DNA of 64,000 nucleotides from Bacteroidota bacterium (GTDB taxonomy: Bacteria > Bacteroidota > Bacteroidia > B-17B0 > Aurantibacillaceae), in contig JADJFB010000015.1 of assembly GCA_016708845.1 (NCBI GenBank), forward strand, positions 62,001 through 126,000. Reading direction: 5' to 3'. Both the position numbers and the translations under genes were made by a program. Every line of letters starts with the position of its first letter. Within the stretch, counting starts at the first letter, position 1. The notes beneath the pieces were generated by a model that did not search any database, was not told the origin of the DNA, and saw only the letters and a program-made list of their open reading frames with translations. Positions 35,419-43,250 of this stretch are shown here, one piece after another.

Positions 35419-38400
35419 TTATCTAATAAGGGTAATGTTACCTTTCATTTTAAAGGATTGTCCATCAATGGATACACCATCCGCTTTGTAAACAAACACA
35501 CCAGTGTCCATTTTTTTACCTCTAAATGTTCCGTCCCAACTGTTTTCTAAGGTCGAAGTTTCAAATACTTTTTCTCCCCAACGGTTAAAAATTTGCAAGT
35601 TAAACGTTGAGATGCATCTTCCATGCACATTAATTACATCATTTAATCCATCATCATTTGGAGAGAAAACATTTGGAATAAAGAAATCACCACAATTAAT
35701 ATCAACTATTACGGTTACTGTATCTTGAGTTTTGCAATATGGAGAGTTTGACGCAACTACGATATATTGTGTTGTTAAAGTTGGTTGCACCACAGTGTTT
35801 GAACAGGTAACGCATGTAATGGTATTTCCATTAACGTTTGGCGACCAACTGTATGATACACCACCTGATGCATAAACGGTAGCAGTTTCACCAATATTAA
35901 TAGTCGTGTCACCATCAACAATTAATACAGGCATATCAAATACATTAACAAAATTTGTTTTCACTAAAGTGTCAAAGCCACAAGTATTAGATGCCATAGC
36001 TACAACCGAGAAACTACCAGCAGAAGGATAACAAGCCTCAGGAGCAATACCAACGGAAGAAGTACCAATACCGCTTTCATAATACCATTGATAGAAAATA
36101 GGTTGGCTACCAGTTGCAGTAGCACTAAACGTTACACAACCACCTGTACAAATAGTATCGTTGTTAAGTGTAGTAAAATTAGTAATGTTTGGAGGTGTTT
36201 TAATTTGTAATTGTACAGTATTTGTTCCAATACATACTCCATTAGAAATTGTAACTGTATAAATAACAGTTGCTGTGCTAGGAGGCATTGCTACAATACT
36301 TGATGTGTTATTTGCTCCAGAAATAGCATTAGTTGGCTGCCATGTATAAGTTAAGCCTGGTGTTGTTGGAGAAGAAATACTAACAGTTTTAGTTAAACAA
36401 ACCGTAGGACTGCTTATAGTAAGAACAGGATTAATAGAAGGTAGTACGCTTACCGTTACAACAGCAGGAATCATGATACATCCGGCTGCTGTTTGTCCAG
36501 CAACTGTATAAGCAGTTGTTGTTATTGGATTTACTGCAACAGTATCATTAGCCATTAGTCCGGGAGACCAAGTGTAGGTGTTTGCTCCAGTAGCAGTTAA
36601 CGTAGTTCCAGTTGTTCCAATACAAATAACCGAGTTAGCAGTAGTTGCAGTGATAGTGCTTATTGGAGGAACCATTAATGATATAGTTTGTGTAGCAGTA
36701 CAACCACTTGTTTCTCCTACTACTGTATAAATACTAGTAGCACTTGGTGTAGCTGTTACTATAGCTCCAGTTGTAGCACTTAATCCTGAACCCGACCAAG
36801 TGTAGGTTGTTGCTCCGCTTCCTGTCAAAGATACAGCTGGAATTCCAATACAGTAATAAGGTAAACTTGAAGTGGCACTAACAGTTGGGGTGATAATATT
36901 TAGTGTTGTTGAAGTAGAATTAGTGCAAATACCATCTGTGCCAATTACGGTATAAGAAGTGGTAGTTGTTGGGTTTACTATAATTGATGATGTGCTTGCG
37001 CCATTTGACCAAATGTAGCTTGTTGCTCCGCTCGCCGTTAAGGTAGCTGATGATCCACTACAAATCGTTGTATTACTTGGCGTAATTGAAATGGTTAAAG
37101 TAGCAGAAACACTAACAGTTGCTACTGCTTGAGCCGTACAAGCTCCAGTTCCAGCTAATACCGTATATGTAGCAGTTGTTGTTGGACTCACTGTTACAGT
37201 TCCAGTTGGTGTAGGATTTGCTCCTGCACTTGCAGTCCAAACAAAAGGACCAGTACTTCCAACTACAGCTAAATTAGTTGATTGTCCATTACAAATAATA
37301 GTACTAGCTGGAGTTATATTAATTGAAAGTGTAGGAGAAATCGATACGGTTGCAACGGCTGTTACTGTACATGCGCCAGTTCCTGATAAAACAGTGTACG
37401 TAGTATTTGAAGTAGGAGAAACTGTTACACTTGATGCACTAGCAGGGTTAGCGCCTGCACTGGCTGTCCAGGTAAAAGGGCCAGTACCAGTTGACGTTAA
37501 GGTAACGCTTTCGCCTAAGCAAATAGTTGTGTTAGATGGTGAAATATTAATTGGAGCAACTGGTGCAATTGATACGGTTGCTAACGCTGTTGCTGTACAA
37601 GCACCCGTGCCAGATAGCACGGTATAGGTAGTTGTTGTGGTTGGAGTAACTGTTACACTTGCAGCACTTGCTGGATTAGCGCCAGAACTTGCTGTCCAAG
37701 TAAACGGACCAGCTCCAGAAGATGATAAGCTTACACTTTCTCCCAAACAAATAGTTGTATTGGATGGGGTAATATTAATTGCAGGAGTTGTAGAAATAGA
37801 AACCGTTGCGATAGCAGAAGCAGTGCAAGTTCCTGTTCCTGATAAAACAGTATAAGTAGTAGTAGCAGTTGGAGTTACGGTAACATTACCAGTAGCAGGT
37901 GGATTTGCGCCTGCACTTGCAGTCCAAACAAAAGGCCCAGCACCACTTGCAGTTAAAGCTTGACTTTGACCTAAACAAATAGTTGATAAGGATGGTGTAA
38001 TTGAAACAGATAAAGATGGGGATATCGATACAGTAGCAACAGCAGAAGAAGTACAAGTTCCAGTGCCTGATAAAACAGTATAAGTAGTTGTTGTACCAGG
38101 AGTAACTGTTACATTTGCCACACTAGCAGGAGTAGCCCCTGAACTGGCAGTCCAAACAAAAGGCCCAGCGCCACTAGCAGATAAAGCTTGGCTCTGTCCG
38201 GCACAAATAGTTAATAAAGATGGTGTGATAGCAACAGTTGGAGAAGAAATAACATTAACGGTTATAACAGTTGAACTCACGCAAGCCCCAACTGTTTTAG
38301 TAACCGTATAAGTTGTTGTTGCTGTTGGTGTACAAACTGTCAAAGAATTACTTGTTGTGCTAAGGAATGTTCCAGGAGTCCAAGAGTATGTTCCTGCACC

Positions 38401-39522
38401 ACCGTTAGCAGTTAAAGTGGCAGTTTGGCCAAGACAAATTGAACCAGCTGGACTTTGACTTACAGGTAATGCTGGAGGAGGAGTGAATGCTAAAGAAACT
38501 GTTTGAGTTACAGGAAATCCAGGACAAGTATTGATGTCAGAATATTTAACCGTATAAGTAGTTGCAGCTGTTGGATTGGCAGTAACTACAGAGCCTGAAG
38601 TAGCTGCCAAACCACCTGAAGCAGGCGCCGACCATGTATAAGAACCTATAGCGAATCCACCTGTAGCAGTTAAAGTAACTGTTTGTGGCCCGCAAGTTGT
38701 TGTAGGATTTACGGTTGCTGTTATACTAGGTTGATTAGCACACGACAAACCGTTTACATCTAAAAATACACCTGAATCTAAGATGCCATCAGAATCATCC
38801 CAAACACCAATAGTCATGGTGTAGGTTTGGCAAGGGACTACTGATGCAGATGCCGTCATAACCGGAGTGCAGGCATCGTATGCTAAACCAGGAGGCGTAG
38901 GAATGTAGTAGGCACAATTTATGCATGGACCAGCATTTGCAGGACCATTATTTACATTTTGAATAGAAACAACATTAGAAGTGGTAGTTGTTACTGGTAA
39001 AACAGCCAAATTTTGATTAACGTAATTTCCTCCTAATGGGTTAGTACCATTTAAAATAAAACCAAAAACATCGTTAATTGAACCTGTTGAATATTCTGGA
39101 TATTCTTCCGAACCAAAAACATAATTAATACTTAATGTTGCGCAACTAGGTGTGATTAAAAAATTTATGTAGCAACCATCAAATGTTGTTCCGCCAGAAA
39201 GAGTGTTGCCTATTGGTGAACCTGATGCAAAATTATCTAAACTTAAATTATTAGAACTAGTGTTTGGACCAGCAATATTTGAAGCATCCCCAGTAGTTAA
39301 TAAAATACCTGAGTTTAATGTTCCTCCCAATGCCCCAGCACCGTTAGCAAATGTAGCATAAGCACCTGAGGGACAAGTAATGGTTAAACCACTAACAACC
39401 ACACCATTTCCCTGTAATAAAGATTGCATTTGCGCAATAGTAGGGTTTACCGCTGTGGTAATTTGCCCATAAGAATTAGAGAATATGGCTGTAAGTAAAA
39501 CAAAAAGGAATAATTTTTTCAT
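35419..39522 (-). CDS. Large secreted adhesin with choice-of-anchor L domain, Ig-like repeats and type B sorting domain
   Basis: 1367 residues. Signal peptide (about 1-20, ending NSYGQ), then a choice-of-anchor L domain (about 21-265: GILLTTGDASNIAGPN, INYVFGSEEYPEY, NDVFGFILNG, YTMTIGVWDDSDGILDSGVFLD). Two Ig-like domains follow, then six 76-residue repeats (about 429-885) like those of the paralogue, further PKD-like domains and the gliding-motility C-terminal domain. The C-terminus is nearly identical to that of 32067-35387 (about 95% or more over 250 residues), whereas the N-terminal regions are unrelated. It is the first gene of an adhesin-adhesin-PorP/SprF operon. Role: surface adhesion or gliding; the ligand is unknown. 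Confidence 0.92.
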   Translation of the reverse strand: MKKLFLFVLLTAIFSNSYGQITTAVNPTIAQMQSLLQGNGVVVSGLTITCPSGAYATFANGAGALGGTLNSGILLTTGDASNIAGPNTSSNNLSLDNFASGSPIGNTLSGGTTFDGCYINFLITPSCATLSINYVFGSEEYPEYSTGSINDVFGFILNGTNPLGGNYVNQNLAVLPVTTTTSNVVSIQNVNNGPANAGPCINCAYYIPTPPGLAYDACTPVMTASASVVPCQTYTMTIGVWDDSDGILDSGVFLDVNGLSCANQPSITATVNPTTTCGPQTVTLTATGGFAIGSYTWSAPASGGLAATSGSVVTANPTAATTYTVKYSDINTCPGFPVTQTVSLAFTPPPALPVSQSPAGSICLGQTATLTANGGAGTYSWTPGTFLSTTSNSLTVCTPTATTTYTVTKTVGACVSSTVITVNVISSPTVAITPSLLTICAGQSQALSASGAGPFVWTASSGATPASVANVTVTPGTTTTYTVLSGTGTCTSSAVATVSISPSLSVSITPSLSTICLGQSQALTASGAGPFVWTASAGANPPATGNVTVTPTATTTYTVLSGTGTCTASAIATVSISTTPAINITPSNTTICLGESVSLSSSGAGPFTWTASSGANPASAASVTVTPTTTTTYTVLSGTGACTATALATVSIAPVAPINISPSNTTICLGESVTLTSTGTGPFTWTASAGANPASASSVTVSPTSNTTYTVLSGTGACTVTAVATVSISPTLSINITPASTIICNGQSTNLAVVGSTGPFVWTASAGANPTPTGTVTVSPTTTATYTVLAGTGACTAQAVATVSVSATLTISITPSNTTICSGSSATLTASGATSYIWSNGASTSSIIVNPTTTTSYTVIGTDGICTNSTSTTLNIITPTVSATSSLPYYCIGIPAVSLTGSGATTYTWSGSGLSATTGAIVTATPSATSIYTVVGETSGCTATQTISLMVPPISTITATTANSVICIGTTGTTLTATGANTYTWSPGLMANDTVAVNPITTTAYTVAGQTAAGCIMIPAVVTVSVLPSINPVLTISSPTVCLTKTVSISSPTTPGLTYTWQPTNAISGANNTSSIVAMPPSTATVIYTVTISNGVCIGTNTVQLQIKTPPNITNFTTLNNDTICTGGCVTFSATATGSQPIFYQWYYESGIGTSSVGIAPEACYPSAGSFSVVAMASNTCGFDTLVKTNFVNVFDMPVLIVDGDTTINIGETATVYASGGVSYSWSPNVNGNTITCVTCSNTVVQPTLTTQYIVVASNSPYCKTQDTVTVIVDINCGDFFIPNVFSPNDDGLNDVINVHGRCISTFNLQIFNRWGEKVFETSTLENSWDGTFRGKKMDTGVFVYKADGVSIDGQSFKMKGNITLIR
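36870..38240 (-). repeat. Six tandem 228-bp coding repeats, same family as at 33060-34665
   Basis: Residues about 429-885 of the adhesin at 35419-39522, one unit per 76 codons. The units are more alike within and between the two genes than their flanking domains are. Confidence 0.82.
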
Positions 39523-39576
39523 ATATCGATGAAGTTATTTTTTAATTAATCTATTTAATGATTTAATAACCAAGCA

Positions 39577-39603
39577 TGATGTTTTGTTTTTCGATAAACA
39601 TCA
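39577..39603. promoter_or_regulatory. 8-bp dyad upstream of the adhesin operon
   Basis: TGATGTTT (39577-39584) and AAACATCA (39596-39603) are perfect inverted copies with an 11-base spacer, about 55 bases before the ATG of the adhesin at 39522. It could be an operator or a leader hairpin. The rest of this 262-base gap holds the promoter of the plus-strand cvfB gene and no ORF. Confidence 0.35.
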
Positions 39604-39735
39604 CTATTTCTTAGATAATTTTAAATCGTTAATTAATCTTTAAATTTATGAAATTCAGACTGTTCGGACAAATATCACCTCTTTAAAACGAGTGAAACTA
39701 TGGTTTGAGTTAGGGAATGAATTAGGAGATTGATA

Positions 39736-39769
39736 TTGGCCAAAAATTGGTCTAAAAAACGTATCTTTG
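39736..39769 (+). promoter_or_regulatory. Bacteroidota-type promoter of cvfB
   Basis: TTG (39736-39738) and TATCTTTG (39762-39769) are separated by 23 bases, the upper edge of the accepted range. The ATG at 39785 follows 15 bases after the -7 box. Confidence 0.6.
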
Positions 39770-39784
39770 CGCAAATAAAAAATA

Positions 39785-40648
39785 ATGATTCAGATAGGAA
39801 AAACAAATACTTTAACTATTTTACGACAAACGCCTCCAGGAATGTTTTTGGGTAATGATGAAAATGAAGTAGTATTGTTACCAAATAAATGTATTGAACC
39901 CGATTTTAAAGTTGGAGATGAAATTGAGGTGTTTATTTATAAAGATTCGGAAGATCGATTAATTGCTACCCGATTAAAACCTTATGTTGAAATTAATCAG
40001 TTTGCTTTTTTAAACGTTTCGGAAGTTAGTCGTGTTGGTGCTTTTTTAGATTGGGGTTTAGAAAAAGATTTATTTGTTCCTTTTAAAGAACAAAAACAAA
40101 AAATGATTGAAGGTCATAATTATGTGGTGTTTATTTATTTAGATGAATTAACGGATCGAATTGTTGCTTCAAGTAAAATCAACAAATTTATTAGCAACGA
40201 AGTTTTAGAAGTAGAACAAGGTGAAGAAGTAGATTTATTAGTTTATAACGAAACAAACTTAGGATTTACATGTGTTATCAATGGTATTCATAAAGGTTTA
40301 ATTTATCATAACGATGTGTTTACTGACCTAGCAGTTGGCGATTCAGTAAAAGGTTATGTAAAATTAATTAGAGAGGGAAATTTAATAGATTTAAGTTTAC
40401 AAAAAGTAGGTTTTAAACATGTTTTATCTTCTACCGAAAAAATATTAGAATATTTAATTGCTCATGATGGTTATTTAGAGTTAACGGATAAAGCATCTCC
40501 AGATTTAATTGAAAGACGTTTTGATATGAGTAAAGCAACTTATAAAAAGTCAATTGGTATTTTATATCGTCAACGAAAAATCACCTTACATCCTGATGGC
40601 GTGCGTTTAGTTGCAGCTGTTGAAGTGGAAGAAGCAAAGGGAGTTTAG
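39785..40648 (+). CDS. CvfB/YitL-family S1-domain RNA-binding protein
   Basis: 287 residues. There are three S1-like OB folds in series (about 1-65, with NEVVLLPNKCI; 70-140, with RVGAFLDWGLEKDLFVPFKEQ; 145-215, with NGIHKGLIYHNDVF). A C-terminal winged helix (about 225-280) contains DMSKATYKKSIGILYRQRKITLHPDGVRLV, the CvfB signature. CvfB binds RNA and affects expression of virulence or stress genes in Gram-positives; its role in Bacteroidota is not established. It is monocistronic with its own promoter. Confidence 0.9.
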   Translation: MIQIGKTNTLTILRQTPPGMFLGNDENEVVLLPNKCIEPDFKVGDEIEVFIYKDSEDRLIATRLKPYVEINQFAFLNVSEVSRVGAFLDWGLEKDLFVPFKEQKQKMIEGHNYVVFIYLDELTDRIVASSKINKFISNEVLEVEQGEEVDLLVYNETNLGFTCVINGIHKGLIYHNDVFTDLAVGDSVKGYVKLIREGNLIDLSLQKVGFKHVLSSTEKILEYLIAHDGYLELTDKASPDLIERRFDMSKATYKKSIGILYRQRKITLHPDGVRLVAAVEVEEAKGV

Positions 40649-40654
40649 TTTTTC

Positions 40655-40734
40655 TCGTTATTGCGAGGGTTTTATCCGACACAATCTCACACGATACTAA
40701 ATTTGAGATTGATTCACTCCGTTCGCAATGACGA
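40655..40734. repeat. Dispersed palindromic intergenic repeat (CATTGCGAGG type)
   Basis: The 80-base element has outer arms TCGTTATTGCGA / TTCGCAATGACGA and inner arms CAATCTCA / TGAGATTG with a short loop. This is the widespread TTGCGAGG...CAATCTC palindrome found between genes in many bacteria. It fills the gap between the convergent cvfB and permease genes. Confidence 0.75.
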
Positions 40735-40736
40735 AA

Positions 40737-41966
40737 TTAATCCTGAAGGTGAACCAAATCATTTTTTGTAAATACTCTTACTGGATATAAAGCAGCCAAA
40801 AAGCCTATCCCCATTACTACTGCTAATATCCAGATAAAATCTTTTAATTGTAAATCTATAGGATAGTAGGCAATAACAGATTGATCATCAAAGGTTACTA
40901 AATGAAATTGTTGCTGCAAAATGCAAATAATCAATCCAATAATTAATCCGGTAAAAGCGCCTACAGAAGTAATTAAAAATCCTTCTTGCATAAAAATAGT
41001 TCTAATAAATTTTTGATCTGCCCCTAAATTATATAAGGTTTTAATATCTTTTTTCTTTTCAATAATTAACATGGTTAAGGCGCCAATGATATTGAATGTC
41101 GCGATCACTAAGATAAATGCTAAAATCAAAAAGGTCCATAATTTTTCTGTTTCTAAGGTTTTAAATAACACATCATTTAATTGATATCTATTTTTGATTT
41201 GATATTCATTACCTAATTCCATTTGCAGTTTTGCTTGGATAGAGGCCAATTGATCCTTGTCTTCAATGCTTAGTTCTATAATCGAAAAAGCGTCTTTACA
41301 ATCAAATAATTGTTGAGCAGCTTCTAAATCAATCAGCACATATTTAAAATCAAAATCATCATTTAAAGAAAATATCCCTGCAGGACTAATGGATAATTTA
41401 TTGAACGCATCCTCAGGATTAATTCCTTCTGTTTTACCTCTGATAGGTGCATAAATTGAAATAGGAGACACAAAATCATTGACATTAATTCCTAATCTTC
41501 CCGCAACGCCTCTTCCAAACACTCCGTAAAACTGATTATCATATTTAAAACGGTAGGTTCCCTCAGTAACTACGGTATCGAAATGGGTTAAGTTTTTAAA
41601 TTCTTCATCCACACCTTTTACGGTAATAATGGCTTGTCGTTCATCTAATTTCATCAAGGCGTTTTCTTCAATAGAGTAGGAGATTCCGTTGATTCCAGAA
41701 ATTGATTTTATTTTTTTTGTCAATTCATCTTTATTACTCATGTACTTTGAATTGACAGCCGTAATTTTTAAATCTGGTTCAATAGCATGATACAAATCAG
41801 CAACCACATTGGTCAAACCATTCATAGCAGAAAGTACAATAATTAAAGCAGCAGTAGTTAAAGCAATAGCTACAATACTAATCCAAGAAATGACATTGAT
41901 GGCATTATTAGATTTTTTTGAAATTAAATACCGTTTGGCTATAAAAAAAGAAAGATTCAAATTCAA
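40737..41966 (-). CDS. ABC transporter permease of the LolC/LolE-MacB (FtsX-like) family
   Basis: 409 residues: an N-terminal membrane helix (about 25-50, WISIVAIALTTAALIIVLSAMNG), a large periplasmic domain of the MacB_PCD type (about 50-265), and three C-terminal helices (FtsX domain, about 275-400). The N-terminal SFFIAKRYLISKKSNNAINVISWIS is typical of LolC/LolE in Bacteroidota. It would work with a LolD-type ATPase to release lipoproteins to LolA; no ATPase gene adjoins. Named by similarity of plan only. Confidence 0.82.
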   Translation of the reverse strand: MNLNLSFFIAKRYLISKKSNNAINVISWISIVAIALTTAALIIVLSAMNGLTNVVADLYHAIEPDLKITAVNSKYMSNKDELTKKIKSISGINGISYSIEENALMKLDERQAIITVKGVDEEFKNLTHFDTVVTEGTYRFKYDNQFYGVFGRGVAGRLGINVNDFVSPISIYAPIRGKTEGINPEDAFNKLSISPAGIFSLNDDFDFKYVLIDLEAAQQLFDCKDAFSIIELSIEDKDQLASIQAKLQMELGNEYQIKNRYQLNDVLFKTLETEKLWTFLILAFILVIATFNIIGALTMLIIEKKKDIKTLYNLGADQKFIRTIFMQEGFLITSVGAFTGLIIGLIICILQQQFHLVTFDDQSVIAYYPIDLQLKDFIWILAVVMGIGFLAALYPVRVFTKNDLVHLQD

Positions 41967-42085
41967 TAAAAAGTAAAGTTCTTGTATTGGTAAAAATACA
42001 AAATTAATTACTCATTTAAGGATTGATTGTAGATGATGAGAGAGTTGTTTTACTCATTCAAGTGTTTTTGTTATTTTATTTTAAC

Positions 42086-42093
42086 TAAATTTG
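42086..42093 (+). promoter_or_regulatory. -7 box that fixes the start of the small T9SS protein
   Basis: TAAATTTG matches TAnnTTTG and ends 21 bases before the ATG at 42115. A TTTG lies only 15 bases upstream, closer than usual. Because it overlaps the possible start at 42091, translation from 42115 is favoured. Confidence 0.5.
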
Positions 42094-42114
42094 ATAAACT
42101 TTAAAACTTTATAC

Positions 42115-42822
42115 ATGAAAAAAACTTTACTTTTTGCCGCTTTATTAATAGGTGGGTTATCACAATTATCTGCGCAATGTACTATTATTCCAGGATGTAC
42201 TCTAGGTTCCACTGGGTATTGTACAACTCCTGCGGAAAACACATCATTGCCCAATGGAACTGAATTAGTGCCTTATTCAACAGTTATTCAATTGAGTTTA
42301 GGAACTAATGTAGGAGGTTTTGTAACAATTACGGATGCTACTATTAGTGGTGTAATAGGTTCTCCTTCTGGGTTTACGTATTCAGTTAATCCTGTTGGAG
42401 GAACTTTTGTAGGAGGATCTGATGCTTGTTTAATTCTTTCAGGAACACCATCTTTAGGTTCTGCAGGGACTTATACAGTAGGTTTAGGTTTTGATGTAAA
42501 TACTAGTTTTGGACCAACTACTCAAACTTTAAATTTCGGTTTACAAATTGATCCATCTGGAACAACTAACGTTAAGTCAATTACTGCATCTTCTAATTTT
42601 GTGATTGCACCAAATCCTGCAACTAATGAGTTATTTGTAGCTTCAGCTTCTCATTTTGGAAAAGTGGTTATTATAGATGCTTTAGGTAAAACTGTTTTAT
42701 CGCATGATGCTAATTATGCAGCTCAAACAACTATCAATATTAGTTCTTTAAGCAAAGGTGTTTACTTTTTACAAGTAAGCGATGGCACAAATTTAACGAC
42801 TAAGAAATTTATTAAAGATTAA
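42115..42822 (+). CDS. Secreted T9SS type A-sorted protein of unknown function
   Basis: About 235 residues from the ATG at 42115. This start is chosen over 42091 because the promoter box overlaps the latter and a standard signal peptide (MKKTLLFAALLIGGLSQLSAQ region) begins here. The central region (about 22-160) is Gly/Thr-rich beta sequence with four Cys (CTIIPGCTLGSTGYC), resembling short secreted repeats that end in an Ig-like fold. A type A sorting domain closes it (FVIAPNPATNELFVA, DALGKTVLSHD, LSKGVYFLQVSDG). No enzymatic motif is visible. Followed at once by a strong terminator; monocistronic. Confidence 0.82.
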   Translation: MKKTLLFAALLIGGLSQLSAQCTIIPGCTLGSTGYCTTPAENTSLPNGTELVPYSTVIQLSLGTNVGGFVTITDATISGVIGSPSGFTYSVNPVGGTFVGGSDACLILSGTPSLGSAGTYTVGLGFDVNTSFGPTTQTLNFGLQIDPSGTTNVKSITASSNFVIAPNPATNELFVASASHFGKVVIIDALGKTVLSHDANYAAQTTINISSLSKGVYFLQVSDGTNLTTKKFIKD

Positions 42823-42837
42823 TTTTCTCTTTTCAAA

Positions 42838-42880
42838 AAGAAATCCCCGGTAGTATATACTATCGGGGATTTTTTTTATT
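42838..42880. terminator. Strong terminator between the T9SS protein and rbfA
   Basis: AAATCCCCGGTAGTA pairs with TACTATCGGGGATTT (one G-T pair) with a short AT loop, then T8. The A tract on the left suits the minus-strand rbfA operon as well. Confidence 0.88.
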
Positions 42881-42888
42881 TAATATCA

Positions 42889-43233
42889 TTAAATTGGTTT
42901 ATTGAAAATTGCATTTATTTTTTCAGCATAATCATACGAATCATCAATAAAGAAATTTAATTCAGGAACTACGCGTACTTGTTTTCCAATACTAAATCCT
43001 AATATTTTACGAATATGTTGTTTTTGATCATTGATTGATTTGAATAAAGCATCTACATCTTGAGTTGCCATAATACTTAAATATATTTTCGCTGAACTTA
43101 AGTCAGAACTCACACGTACAATTGTTACCGTAATAAAGCCATTATTAAACATGGTTTTAGCATTAGCTCTAAAAATTTCGGCTAATTCTTTTTGCAATAA
43201 TTTGGCAACCTTACTTTGTCTTACACTTTCCAT
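42889..43233 (-). CDS. rbfA: Ribosome-binding factor A
   Basis: 114 residues, the usual RbfA length. KH-like fold with VAKLLQKELAEIF, SDLSSAKIYLSI, IRKILGFSIGKQVRVVPELNFFIDDSYDYAEKI: the last segment is the characteristic RbfA block. It binds the 30S subunit and helps process the 5' end of 16S rRNA, notably in cold-adapted growth. It is the last gene of a five-gene leftward run and lies 17 bases from the phosphatase gene. Confidence 0.93.
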   Translation of the reverse strand: MESVRQSKVAKLLQKELAEIFRANAKTMFNNGFITVTIVRVSSDLSSAKIYLSIMATQDVDALFKSINDQKQHIRKILGFSIGKQVRVVPELNFFIDDSYDYAEKINAIFNKPI

Positions 43234-43250
43234 GGCGTAAAGGTAATGAT

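Noticed and set aside
33060..38240. Regular repeats as a CRISPR array
   Set aside because: The period is 228 bases, in frame and coding for Ig-like domains, without unique spacers or cas genes.
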